A stretch of DNA of 64,000 nt from Halorubrum trapanicum (lineage in GTDB: Archaea; Halobacteriota; Halobacteria; Halobacteriales; Haloferacaceae), in contig NZ_AP017571.1 of NCBI RefSeq assembly GCF_002355655.1, forward strand, positions 39,082 through 103,081, given 5' to 3'. Both the position numbers and the translations under genes were made by a program. The number at the start of each line of letters is the position of its first letter. Position 1 is the stretch's first letter. The notes beneath the pieces were generated by a model. That model was not told the DNA's origin. It did not search any database and worked only from the letters and a program-made list of their open reading frames with translations. Of this stretch, positions 27,123 to 34,813 are shown one piece after another.

Positions 27123-27132
27123 TATTTAAATA
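27123..27132 (-). promoter_or_regulatory. TATA box of the toxin-antitoxin operon
   Basis: TATTTAAATA centred 28 bases before the start at 27100 on the minus strand. Confidence 0.65.
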
Positions 27133-27139
27133 ACTTCGC

Positions 27140-27839
27140 TATCTCGCAACGAGTATGACTGACTCAGCTGAGGTTGCTGGGTGAGCAACACGATGAAGGC
27201 CCTCGGCCGTTCACGGGCGGCGCGCCGCCCGTTAGCTCGGGAGAGCCTGCTTTCCCGGTGACCGAGACGGCCTCGCCCTTTCTGAGTCCGCCAGGGCAGT
27301 AGTTGGGTCGCTGAGTGTCGCGGCTGGGTGGACAGGTGTGTCCGTTATGGCCCGCACCGCTCGCCGCGTTCCGCCCTCCGCGTCGCTCGCGACCGACCAT
27401 TCCGGGCGTGCGGGCGCTCTCCGCACCGCCCGCGCCCGTTCCGGGCTAAAATGCATGTGCCCTCGGCGCCAGCGGGTATCCCCGTCGGTTGCGCCCCTTG
27501 CGGGCTTTCGCGTTCCAGCGCTTGGTGCCGCCTGCGCTGTCGCGCGCCACACCGCGGCGCGCGTTCTCGGCGACAGTCGCCCTGGACACGGACCCGCACA
27601 TCGGGCCGGACACGAGCGGGCATATCCCGCTGGCCGCTCGCTCCGGGCGGGTCGGCGCGCGGTGCTGGTTGAGTGGCCTCCCTATGGCGCGCTCTCGCTC
27701 GCGCCCCAAGGGGCGCTCGCGAAGGCGCGAGCGAGAGCGCGCAGACGAGTCTGTCGGTCGTTGTCGTCGAGGAAATCCGCGATGTTGTAGCATCGCGGTG
27801 TCGGGCGCTGAGCGCCTTCAGGAATCAGGGTAGATTCCA
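27140..27839. other. G+C-rich non-coding block upstream of the RPA-like gene
   Basis: About 700 bases without a credible gene. Every frame that stays open is Arg/Pro/Ser-rich, the mark of non-coding G+C-rich haloarchaeal DNA. It contains many local inverted repeats, for example GGGCGGCGCGCCGCCC near 27222, the perfect 19-base pair at 27687-27742, and CCGCGATG-TTGTAG-CATCGCGG just before the RPA-like gene. It could be a long structured leader, a non-coding RNA gene or a replication-related site. Confidence 0.5.
27687..27742. repeat. Perfect 19-base inverted repeat with internal hairpin
   Basis: GCGCGCTCTCGCTCGCGCC (27687-27705) and its exact complement at 27724-27742. The 18-base loop begins with CCAAGGGG, which can form an inner hairpin with the adjoining GCCCC. 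About 100 bases before the RPA-like gene. Confidence 0.75.
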
Positions 27840-28736
27840 ATGTCTAGTAACAACGTCACCACGGATGTAGTTTCGGTCGATGAACAGGCTTTCGAGAAAC
27901 ACGATGAAGGCGAGGTCGACGAGGATGGCTTCGAAGTCGTCGACGAGACCCCGGAGTTCCGGGCGACGGTCGACATGGAAGTCCAGGCCAAAGTCGATTC
28001 CAACCACCCAGACGCGCGCGTCGAGGAAGGCCCGGATCACCTGTTCGGGAAGACCCTCGAACAGGAAGAGCGCATCAAGGCACGAGAGGCCGAGTTGGAA
28101 CACATCAGTGCCCAGGCAGAACTCAGTCAGCAGGAGGGGCGTGCGAAGCGGACGCGAGACATCGCAGCGAAGCGAAGCGCTGAGCGGCGTGTGAAGTTCC
28201 AGAAGCGGGCAGCGAGCGTGAATCCGATGGCTGACCCGGAGCGAGACGATCCTCGTGCAGAGCTCACGCAGGAGCAGTTGGCGGCGGTGAACAAGCAGTC
28301 GATGCGGTTGGCGGAAAAACTGGATGGCTGGTCGCGAGCAGCGATTGGCCGGCGGTTGGGTGAAGCCGTCGTCGGTGGGAAAGACCTAACGAGTGCAGTC
28401 GTCGGGGTGTTCGAGGAGTTGCAGACGGCGCCTGGGACGGTGATCCCCATTGGGAAGCTCGAGGACGTCAATCGCAAAGAGGTGAGCATCGAGGGTCGAG
28501 TCGAAGTACTCTGGGATGCGGACTCGCCGGCCATCGCTCAAGTCGGGCTGATCGCAGACGACAGTGGAAAAACGAAGGTGACGATCTGGGAGAAATCAGA
28601 TGCGCCGTGGATTGAAGAGGGCGAGCAGGTGCGTATTCACAAGGTAGCCCGGAACTGGTACGAGGGGCGCGTCTCACTGGCTGTCACTGGGTGGAGCACC
28701 ATTATGTTCCCTGAGCGCGGTCGGTGGTGGGAATAG
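27840..28736 (+). CDS. RPA-like single-stranded DNA-binding protein (OB fold)
   Basis: 298 residues. The acidic N-terminus and a charged coiled region (about 80-125, EERIKAREAELEHISAQAEL) precede a helical part and a C-terminal OB fold (about 200-285: GKLEDVNRKEVSIEGRVEVL, AQVGLIADDSGKTKVTIWEK, RIHKVARNWYEGRVSLAV). These are the strand motifs of haloarchaeal RPA/SSB OB folds. It probably protects single strands during replication or transfer of the element. It follows the structured G+C-rich block, which may be its leader, and precedes the tfb gene. Confidence 0.8.
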   Translation: MSSNNVTTDVVSVDEQAFEKHDEGEVDEDGFEVVDETPEFRATVDMEVQAKVDSNHPDARVEEGPDHLFGKTLEQEERIKAREAELEHISAQAELSQQEGRAKRTRDIAAKRSAERRVKFQKRAASVNPMADPERDDPRAELTQEQLAAVNKQSMRLAEKLDGWSRAAIGRRLGEAVVGGKDLTSAVVGVFEELQTAPGTVIPIGKLEDVNRKEVSIEGRVEVLWDADSPAIAQVGLIADDSGKTKVTIWEKSDAPWIEEGEQVRIHKVARNWYEGRVSLAVTGWSTIMFPERGRWWE

Positions 28737-28895
28737 CCGGTCGGCGCACCCCTTTTTTGCTGGTGTGTACGCGGTCACCGCCACCTCCCACCACCTCCAC
28801 GGTCCGGGCTGCTCACGGCGCTCACGCGCCGTTTCGCGGCCGGGCTTTCGCCACCGCAGCCCTCCAGTGTCAGCGCTGTTCCGTGTGGTGTGTAT

Positions 28896-28919
28896 GTGCC
28901 CCTGATGGGTGAGGGGCAC
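28896..28919 (+). promoter_or_regulatory. G+C hairpin leader before tfb
   Basis: GTGCCCC-TGATGGGTGA-GGGGCAC, 41 bases before the ATG at 28961. The C-run can also pair with the inner GGG. It lies in the 224-base G+C-rich gap between the RPA-like and TFB genes. Confidence 0.55.
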
Positions 28920-28960
28920 TCCGAGAGACGCGATCCGCGTGAGTCCCCTCGTGAGTATCC

Positions 28961-29887
28961 ATGGCAACCAGAGAGATCTACGAAACGACGTTCGACGAAG
29001 ACGTCCAGACCGACTCGAATGCTACGCAGTGTCCCGAGTGTAACGGGCAAGTTACAACCAACGCGGTTGAAACCGTCTGCGAGGACTGTGGACTCGTCGT
29101 CGACGAGCAGCGGATCGACCACGGGCCAGAGTGGCGAGGGTTCGACGAAGACGAACGGGAGCGCACGGGTGCTCCGTTGACAGCGTCGCGGCACGATCGT
29201 GGGTTGTCGACGGAGATCGGCCACGGGACCGATGCGAACGGGAACGAACTCTCAGGACAGAAGCGACGGCGGCTCGCTCGGATGCGCCGTGAACAGACGC
29301 GTGGGCGGTTTCAGTCGAAAGCCGAACGCAACCTCGCACACGGGCTTAGTGAAGTCCGCCGGATCAGTAGTACGCTCGAACTATCCGAGACGATCCGTGA
29401 CCAGGCCTGCCAGCTCTTCCGCAGCGCTCAGAACGAGGAACTCCTGCAGGGCCGGTCGATTGAGGCGATGGCCGCCGCGAGTGTCTACGGAGCGTGTCGG
29501 TGTAACGGGCGACCACGAACGCTCGACGACATCACCGAGTCGGCGCGCGTCGAGCAATCGCGGGTGACGAACGCATACACGACGCTGAATACGGAACTTG
29601 GCCTGCCAGCCCAACCCGTGACGCCCAGTGCGTTCGTTCCGCGGTTGGCCTCGGAGCTCGACGTCTCCGATCAAATCCGGCAGCGGGCTCGGCAGTTGGC
29701 GGAAGCATCCGAATCGACTGGGGCAACCACCGGGGTTCGGCCGTCCGGGTTCGCTGCAGCCTGTCTGTACAAAGCCGGACGCGAAGACGGGCAATGGCTC
29801 ACCCAGTCGGACGTCGCTGACGTTGCGAACGTCTCGGTGGTCACCGTGCGGACCCACCGCGACACACTGGACGAACTGGCTGTCTAA
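28961..29887 (+). CDS. tfb: Transcription initiation factor TFB
   Basis: 308 residues. A zinc ribbon with Cys24, Cys27, Cys40 and Cys43 (CPEC...CEDC) is followed by the B-finger (GPEWRGFDEDERERTGAP) and two cyclin-like repeats (about 115-205 and 210-305). The second ends in SDVADVANVSVVTVRTHRDT, the recognition helix for the BRE. TFB bridges TBP-TATA and RNA polymerase. Haloarchaea carry several TFBs; one on an accessory element may retarget polymerase to its own promoters, which is inference. No TBP gene is in the window. Confidence 0.93.
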   Translation: MATREIYETTFDEDVQTDSNATQCPECNGQVTTNAVETVCEDCGLVVDEQRIDHGPEWRGFDEDERERTGAPLTASRHDRGLSTEIGHGTDANGNELSGQKRRRLARMRREQTRGRFQSKAERNLAHGLSEVRRISSTLELSETIRDQACQLFRSAQNEELLQGRSIEAMAAASVYGACRCNGRPRTLDDITESARVEQSRVTNAYTTLNTELGLPAQPVTPSAFVPRLASELDVSDQIRQRARQLAEASESTGATTGVRPSGFAAACLYKAGREDGQWLTQSDVADVANVSVVTVRTHRDTLDELAV

Positions 29888-29987
29888 CGCCCACACTGCT
29901 GATTTTCGATTGTATGTCTGTAGGCTGATTGATGTGAGAGCCATTATTTAAACCCGAAGACGAAGCATGATACGGCCAGATCACTCT

Positions 29988-30875
29988 ATGACCGACCAGT
30001 ACGCCGACTACGAAGCCCTCCGACCGCTCGGCGAAGCGACCCACGTTCCCGACGATCAACTCGCCAGTAGTAGTGGCGAGCCCCGGCGGCAACGCTCTGG
30101 TGGCGTCGACGCGGGCTATCCAGACGACCCGACAGAAGGTGAGACCGAGTGCGATTCCTGTGGAGCGTCGATCCCCGCTGGCCAGTCGAAGTGCCGGTTC
30201 TGTCTCACGAACCATCTCGAAGCAGCCGACGATCAGGACACATCGACTGCCGAACAGACTCTCCTCCATATCATCCACATAGTCGTTGAGGCGTCGACGT
30301 TCTACGGCGCCGTCGGGAAGGGATCTGCTGCGGCCACCCTCCTCGCGAAGGCAGACGATGACCCAGTAGTCGATGACTGCAAGCTAATCTATGATCTCGA
30401 CGAGGAACCGGCCCCACGGCTTGTCGATCAGTGGCCCTCGCTCCCCTCGGCGACACGGGTCACGTCTGAATGTGGTAATCAGCTGCTCGCGGCTGCTCGT
30501 GAGCGGACGGCGTGGACAGAGACGACGCAGTCCTGTCACGACGGCGAGCACACGACGTTCCTCTACGACGAAACCGGGAGCGAGGTTCGCACCGAAGCTC
30601 GTCTTGCAAGCCTACGTGAGGACGCAGACAACGACCTCTGGCTGGTGCCAGCGATTGCGCTCCAGAAATCCGTTGACAAGACCGATACCGAACAGCCACG
30701 ACGCGAGCGCCCAAACAGAACTCACCTCGAGTGTCGAGAGTGTGATCGGGAGACTAAGCATCGATTCCGCGAATTCGAGGCTGTCCCCGATGACGAGTGG
30801 ACCGGGCAGCCAATGTGGGGCTGTCAGCGGTGCGGCACGCCACGCTACGGGCCCGAACCCGAAGCCGATCAGTAA
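29988..30875 (+). CDS. Protein with two zinc ribbons
   Basis: 295 residues from ATG 29988; an ATG seven codons upstream is possible. A TATA-like TTATTTAAA lies about 40 bases before. The first ribbon, CDSCGASIPAGQSKCRFC, is at about residues 46-63. The second, CRECDRETKHRF...CQRC, is near the C-terminus. Between them is an alpha/beta domain. No enzyme motif is visible. Probably a nucleic-acid-binding plasmid protein of unknown role. Confidence 0.7.
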   Translation: MTDQYADYEALRPLGEATHVPDDQLASSSGEPRRQRSGGVDAGYPDDPTEGETECDSCGASIPAGQSKCRFCLTNHLEAADDQDTSTAEQTLLHIIHIVVEASTFYGAVGKGSAAATLLAKADDDPVVDDCKLIYDLDEEPAPRLVDQWPSLPSATRVTSECGNQLLAAARERTAWTETTQSCHDGEHTTFLYDETGSEVRTEARLASLREDADNDLWLVPAIALQKSVDKTDTEQPRRERPNRTHLECRECDRETKHRFREFEAVPDDEWTGQPMWGCQRCGTPRYGPEPEADQ

Positions 30876-30888
30876 AGACGACGTCAAA

Positions 30889-30929
30889 TTAACCAACAAT
30901 TCTGGTGTCGGCTCGGAGTTGTTGGTTAA
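30889..30929. repeat. Dispersed inverted repeat, copy 3
   Basis: TTAACCAACA (30889-30898) and TGTTGGTTAA (30920-30929), spacer 21. It follows a stop codon by 13 bases and precedes a TTTTT-hairpin leader. Confidence 0.9.
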
Positions 30930-30985
30930 CAGAAGCCAGCTCGCGACCACCCGACGATACCACACCTGCTGACTGCCCGCCGGTG

Positions 30986-31015
30986 TTTTTCGGCGCCGAG
31001 AATTGGCGGAGGCGC
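30986..31015 (+). promoter_or_regulatory. TTTTT + G+C hairpin leader
   Basis: TTTTT (30986-30990), then GGCGCC-GAGAATT-GGCG with a second GGCGC after GGA, ending 4 bases before the ATG at 31020. Confidence 0.6.
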
Positions 31016-31019
31016 ACAC

Positions 31020-31208
31020 ATGGATCCACGAGACACCCCCGGCTATCGACTCCACCGCGCGCTCAGTAGCCTCACCAGTATCGACAGCGACCAATTGGAG
31101 CCCGCTGATCGAGAGCGAATTAGCACCGCGACGACGCTCCTCGAGCAGGTAGATTTTCTCACCCAACCGAATACGACGAGGGACGGTGACATCAACAGAG
31201 AATCCTGA
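31020..31208 (+). CDS. Small hypothetical protein
   Basis: 62 residues (MDPRDTPGYRLHRALSSLTS...), acidic, with two predicted helices and a Thr/Asn/Asp tail. No family recognised. Supported by the leader hairpin placed directly before its ATG and by haloarchaeal codon use. Confidence 0.55.
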   Translation: MDPRDTPGYRLHRALSSLTSIDSDQLEPADRERISTATTLLEQVDFLTQPNTTRDGDINRES

Positions 31209-31265
31209 CAGCTCGACGCATCGGCAGCGCAACGTCATGTGGCCGTCACAGCGTGAGCAGTTGCT

Positions 31266-31290
31266 CGCCCCCTGAAAGGGTGCGGGGGCG
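31266..31290 (+). promoter_or_regulatory. G+C hairpin leader (alternate pairing form)
   Basis: CGCCCCC-TGAAA-GGG-TGC-GGGGGCG. The C-run can pair with the near GGG or, more strongly, with the far GGGGGCG. It ends 24 bases before the ATG at 31315. Confidence 0.65.
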
Positions 31291-31314
31291 CGAGACCGCT
31301 CCCGAGAACAATCC

Positions 31315-31605
31315 ATGGCAACATTGCAAGCCGCAACGACATCGACCGGCGCGCTCGTATCGGATCCACAGGCAGTCCGCGAGCTCTGTGAGAACCACTG
31401 CTTCGGGACGCTCAACTGGGAAGTGGACGACGACGGCGAACTCGTTATCTGGGGCTACGACAGCTTCGAAGTGTACGAGGCCCGTGAGAACGGTCTTCCT
31501 GACTACGACGGTGGCATCGTCACTCACGAGTTCCTCCGGTCGCTCGCGGAGTATCTCGAACCGAACGAAGAATTCGACATCCAGACAGCCGGATTTACCA
31601 AGTGC
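31315..31605 (+). pseudogene. 5' part of a small gene split by an IS element
   Basis: 97 codons (MATLQAATTSTGALVSDPQA...AGFTKC) that continue in frame at 33610 beyond the inserted element. Joined at the duplicated target CAAGTGC, the two parts give an uninterrupted protein of about 126 residues ending VLAKRYVVRDGEVLHADLSS.... As it stands, translation runs 14 codons into the IS and stops at 31647. The family is haloarchaeal and unknown, with a core like LNWEVDDDGELVIWGYDSFE. The insertion removes the last quarter, so function is doubtful. Confidence 0.85.
31599..31605. repeat. Left target-site duplication
   Basis: CAAGTGC, repeated at 33603-33609 on the other side of the element. Confidence 0.85.
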
Positions 31606-31622
31606 GGCTCTGTTGAAATCCT
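31606..31622 (+). repeat. Left terminal inverted repeat of the IS
   Basis: GGCTCTGTTGAAATCCT, complementary to 33586-33602 without mismatch. Confidence 0.9.
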
Positions 31623-31731
31623 ATTCTTCAGATATATTCTCGCCTGAAACAGCCGGTCGCTGAAGAGTGCGAAAGTAATAAGATAGATCTCGTATCCAAA
31701 CTACAATTAGTCACGTGTCATTACACCACCT

Positions 31732-32004
31732 ATGGAAGATCTGTACATCTACACTGGCTCATTCGTCGTAATTGGAACTTCAATAGGGGGGCCAGCGGTA
31801 GGGTCGCTCATCGCTGGCGATCGTAGCATCCCGATACTGCTCATGGTGATCGGTGGAGTTGGAATGCTTGTTACTGCCGGCTACGAACTGCTCCGAACCG
31901 ACCCAGAAGAGTTTACTGCCCCTGCCATCGCCCTTCTAGTGTTGGCTGGTTCCGCCTGTCTGTCCTTTCTCGGCACAATACTCTCTGCGATGGGCGGTTT
32001 CTGA
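31732..32004 (+). CDS. Passenger gene: three-helix membrane protein
   Basis: 90 residues with hydrophobic segments at about 5-28, 33-52 and 65-88 (YTGSFVVIGTSIGGPAVGSL, ILLMVIGGVGMLVTAGYELL). No charged catalytic residues and no family recognised. It lies inside the IS and is transcribed opposite to the transposase, so it travels as cargo. Immunity or toxin-like roles are conceivable but unsupported. Confidence 0.6.
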   Translation: MEDLYIYTGSFVVIGTSIGGPAVGSLIAGDRSIPILLMVIGGVGMLVTAGYELLRTDPEEFTAPAIALLVLAGSACLSFLGTILSAMGGF

Positions 32005-32069
32005 GTGGCCTGTACTGAACGATCTACAGTCGATACTTCCGGGGTTGCGCGGCTGAAGTCAAAAAAAAG

Positions 32070-32579
32070 TTACTCAAGATCCTCACGATATTTCACATTC
32101 AACCCATTTTGGACTAAAATATCTTCAACATCTGATAGAGTATCTGTTTCACTCTTAGACCACGTCGGCATCAATTGAACTACTCGGAGTTTTTCAGAGT
32201 CATTCTCCTGATACTGTATGATCATGTGTGGGTGACCGATCTTATTTGGTTTGGATAAGATGATCTGTTGGATTGTTCCAAGCTCAATTTTAGTTTCGTC
32301 AGAGACTTCAAAATATCTATTGTAGATGTATTTCCCTGATAATAATAAAACTCCCAAAAGTACACCGCTAACTAAGCCATTTACCGCGACTTCTCTGATA
32401 AATATACTAGTGTTAAAAACAATAGATAATATCAGATAGAGAGCTGTTGTTGATAGAATTATTTGTAGTGTATGGCTATTTTTCAGGAGACGCTTAGCTC
32501 TAGTGATTTTGTTACTTTCGACCTCGATATAGTCATCATGTACCACACAATTGCCCGGGAGAATTTGGAATTGATCCAT
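32070..32579 (-). CDS. Passenger gene: two-helix membrane protein
   Basis: 169 residues, much richer in Ile/Lys/Asn and more A+T-rich than its surroundings. Two membrane helices (about 37-58 and 64-83: IILSTTALYLILSIVFNTSI, VAVNGLVSGVLLGVLLLSGK). The soluble C-terminal half is beta-rich with PNKIGHPHMIIQYQENDSEK. Not recognised. Composition suggests an origin outside the host element. A TTAACTAAG-type A+T-rich stretch surrounds it. Confidence 0.6.
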   Translation of the reverse strand: MDQFQILPGNCVVHDDYIEVESNKITRAKRLLKNSHTLQIILSTTALYLILSIVFNTSIFIREVAVNGLVSGVLLGVLLLSGKYIYNRYFEVSDETKIELGTIQQIILSKPNKIGHPHMIIQYQENDSEKLRVVQLMPTWSKSETDTLSDVEDILVQNGLNVKYREDLE

Positions 32580-32728
32580 TAGCGAGATTATAACAGCCGG
32601 TTAAATAGAGAAATGTATTACCCAATCAAAATGGTTTGGATCTATGGTGCTCTTGCTTGACGTGGAAACGCCAATATATTTCACTAATACTCACGCGGAT
32701 TTTCATCTAAAGTACGCATATTGACCGC

Positions 32729-33550
32729 TCAGAGTGATCGATCTACGTTATGAATGAGACAGGCGATAGTGAGTTCACGGAACTGTTTCCACCATCGTCG
32801 TGAGCGGACGAACGCACCATACTTTCGCTTGAGCGTTGAGTTCACAGTCTCGGATTGACTCCGTTGTCCGTAGAGATCAGCGTCTAAGCGTGCGTTCCAT
32901 GCCTTGTGGAGTGATGTGAACTCACGATGCTTAATCAGTGGCCGAACCTCGTGTTGTCGGGCAAGCCGCCTGATTTTCTGATCGTCGTAGCCTTTGTCTC
33001 CGAGGAGAATATCGATACACTCGGGGTTGCGCTTGATCAACGACGGAGCGATCTGGCTATCGTGTTTTCGAGTCGTCGTCACGTGTAGATCGAGAATTGC
33101 GTTCACCTTCGCATCGACCAGCAACGTCACCTTGAGCTGCTGAATCGTGAGTTCAGCTCGTTTCGTGTAGTGTTTTGAGGCGTGACTGCGGTCGAACCCT
33201 GACGCATCAACACCAACGACACCGCTCGTCGGAAGTAGCGTCGCTGAGAGAGTCAATATCGAACGCCATACAGCCATATCAAGTCGATTGAACGCTTTAC
33301 AGAGCGTTGATGGCGTGGGAAGTTCGGCTAATCCAAGAACTCGACGAATGCGTGGCATCTCGATTAATTCATCAAGTAGACCACGATAGGTCGTGTTTTT
33401 TCGAACTTTGAGACACAGCAGAACAACGTGCTGGGGGAGTGTGTAGCGGTGTTTAGAGAACTTCGAGGAGTATCGAGAGACCGCTCGCCGTGCCAGATGA
33501 ATCGCCTTTTCAGTAAACCGGAGTATTTGCGACTTCGGGAGGGTATTCAT
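32729..33550 (-). CDS. IS5-family DDE transposase
   Basis: 273 residues. The DDE triad is visible: VVGVDASGFDRS (first Asp), DILLGDKGYDDQKIRRLA (second Asp), and QSETVNSTLKRKYG (Glu with the IS5-type R/K following). The N-terminal part (HVVLLCLKVRKNTTYRGLLD) is the usual IS5 helical region. It starts 52 bases from the right terminal repeat. Full length with no frameshift, so the element may still be mobile. Confidence 0.9.
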   Translation of the reverse strand: MNTLPKSQILRFTEKAIHLARRAVSRYSSKFSKHRYTLPQHVVLLCLKVRKNTTYRGLLDELIEMPRIRRVLGLAELPTPSTLCKAFNRLDMAVWRSILTLSATLLPTSGVVGVDASGFDRSHASKHYTKRAELTIQQLKVTLLVDAKVNAILDLHVTTTRKHDSQIAPSLIKRNPECIDILLGDKGYDDQKIRRLARQHEVRPLIKHREFTSLHKAWNARLDADLYGQRSQSETVNSTLKRKYGAFVRSRRWWKQFRELTIACLIHNVDRSL

Positions 33551-33585
33551 CTCGTCGAATTACACGGCGAACATGTAACTCCCTG

Positions 33586-33602
33586 AGGATTTCAACAGAG
33601 CC
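33586..33602 (-). repeat. Right terminal inverted repeat of the IS
   Basis: AGGATTTCAACAGAGCC, exact complement of the left end. Confidence 0.9.
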
Positions 33603-33699
33603 CAAGTGCCGGTTTCCCGTGCTGGCGAAACGGTACGTCGTTCGCGACGGCGAAGTCCTCCACGCGGACCTCAGTTCCCCCGACCCGATCGACGAGTAG
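33603..33699 (+). pseudogene. 3' part of the split gene (with right target duplication)
   Basis: CAAGTGC (33603-33609) repeats the target, after which the frame CGG TTT CCC GTG CTG ... encodes RFPVLAKRYVVRDGEVLHAD and ends at TAG 33697-33699. It supplies the missing C-terminus of the gene that begins at 31315. No start codon or promoter of its own is visible. Confidence 0.8.
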
Positions 33700-33709
33700 C
33701 GTTGTTCGT

Positions 33710-33729
33710 CCCCCGGGAGGGGTGCGGGG
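33710..33729 (+). promoter_or_regulatory. G+C hairpin leader (alternate pairing form)
   Basis: CCCCCGGGAGGGGTGCGGGG, preceded by GTTGTTCGT rather than TTTTT and lying 38 bases before the ATG at 33768. Same CCCC/GGGG/TGC/GGGG plan as other copies. Confidence 0.6.
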
Positions 33730-33767
33730 CGATCCAGTCGTGGGTCGTCCTGCAAGGAGATTGTTCA

Positions 33768-34430
33768 ATGGGCCACCGCGCACTCGTTGCGTACGAACGC
33801 ACAGACGGACAGTACACGCTCCACTACTCTCATTGGGGTGCAGCGAATCTCAAGCTCAAGCACCGAATCTCGGCCGAAACACCGTTCGGTGGCGACGACA
33901 CCGACTCGAAGTGGGCGAAACAGCTGCTGGCGGAACTGGCCGATGGCCTCGAAGCAGATGGCGTCGACGGCTACCTCGCCGGCGAGGATCGTCCGTCGTC
34001 GGTCGTCAAGCCGAAGCCCCGTGCCACCGGGCTCACCCTCGACGAGATCGTCGCGGACCACCTCGACTATCTCCACCACGAGGCGATCTTCGTGGTGTCA
34101 CCCACCTTCGAGGTGACCGCCTATCGGACGCTGTGGTTCGGGCTGCAGTACGACTCGGAGACGGTCGAACAGGGAGAGACCGTCGGGAACGGCGCGCTCG
34201 CGACGGTGCGCTGGTACGACGGCAAGCCGGTCGGCGACGGCCACCTACAGGGACAGTTCGCGGCCCTCAAAGACGTCGTCGGCGACATGCTCGATAAGGG
34301 CGTCTTCACGCCGTCAACGGCGATACAGTATCTGAAACGGAAGCTCGCTGAGCGGGTCGGAGACCGACAGGAGCTGCTCATTCCGACCGGAGAATCACCC
34401 TTCGAGACAGCGAGTCTCGGCAAGCCGTAA
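33768..34430 (+). CDS. Haloarchaeal conserved protein (DUF6735-like)
   Basis: 220 residues from ATG 33768; the frame is open upstream but that part belongs to the split gene region. It begins MGHRALVAYERTDGQYTLHY then SHWGA, a start I associate with the haloarchaeal DUF6735 family. Mixed alpha/beta, no membrane segment. Residues 100-150 (EIVADHLDYLHHEAIFVVSP) may be the core. Function unknown. Common on haloarchaeal plasmids and viruses. Confidence 0.7.
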   Translation: MGHRALVAYERTDGQYTLHYSHWGAANLKLKHRISAETPFGGDDTDSKWAKQLLAELADGLEADGVDGYLAGEDRPSSVVKPKPRATGLTLDEIVADHLDYLHHEAIFVVSPTFEVTAYRTLWFGLQYDSETVEQGETVGNGALATVRWYDGKPVGDGHLQGQFAALKDVVGDMLDKGVFTPSTAIQYLKRKLAERVGDRQELLIPTGESPFETASLGKP

Positions 34431-34467
34431 CACCAATCCCTTAGTGGATATCGGGGGACGTCTAAGT

Positions 34468-34752
34468 ATGTCAAATCAGTCTGAAGATGACGTTCGTGTT
34501 TGGCTTGTCGAACGGACGTACTCCGATGACGAGCAGAACCTGATCATCCTCACCTACGCAACACCCGATGGAGAACAGTACTATCGGAAGGAACGCGCAC
34601 TCACGTCCTTCACCGACGTCCGAGATACGACAGCAGCAGTCGATGCTGAACCCGGCAATCTTGGCATGGTCGATGACCCCGACCTCCAGGAGCAATACGC
34701 GGCCGAAGCACAGCGAATGCAGGAGGTTCACGACCCGGACGACGTGATCTGA
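34468..34752 (+). CDS. Small hypothetical protein
   Basis: 94 residues from ATG 34468. Beta-rich start (VRVWLVERTYSDDEQNLIIL, TYATPDGEQYYRKERALTSF) followed by an acidic helical tail. It resembles a small SH3-like or PilZ-like barrel only loosely, so no family is claimed. Its own short intergenic region has a purine-rich lead. Confidence 0.6.
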   Translation: MSNQSEDDVRVWLVERTYSDDEQNLIILTYATPDGEQYYRKERALTSFTDVRDTTAAVDAEPGNLGMVDDPDLQEQYAAEAQRMQEVHDPDDVI

Positions 34753-34813
34753 TACCCGCCAGTAGACATCGCCCCAAGCCATGGGTTATGTCGTGGCAGG
34801 CCTTAGTCGGGGT

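Larger units (their letters stand above)
31606..33602. mobile_element. IS5-type insertion sequence with two passenger genes
   Basis: 1997 bp bounded by exact 17-base terminal inverted repeats, GGCTCTGTTGAAATCCT (31606-31622) and its complement (33586-33602), and by a 7-bp target duplication. It contains an IS5-family DDE transposase gene (minus strand, near the right end) plus about 1.1 kb carrying two unrelated small membrane-protein genes. I found no second terminal repeat near the 3' end of the transposase, so the passengers lie inside the element. That is roughly twice the length expected for an element with only this transposase. Confidence 0.85.

Noticed and set aside
27328..27870. Several open frames of 65-150 codons on both strands
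   Set aside because: Predicted proteins are dominated by Arg, Pro, Ser and Ala, unlike the acidic neighbours, and occur in all frames at once, as expected for non-coding G+C-rich DNA.
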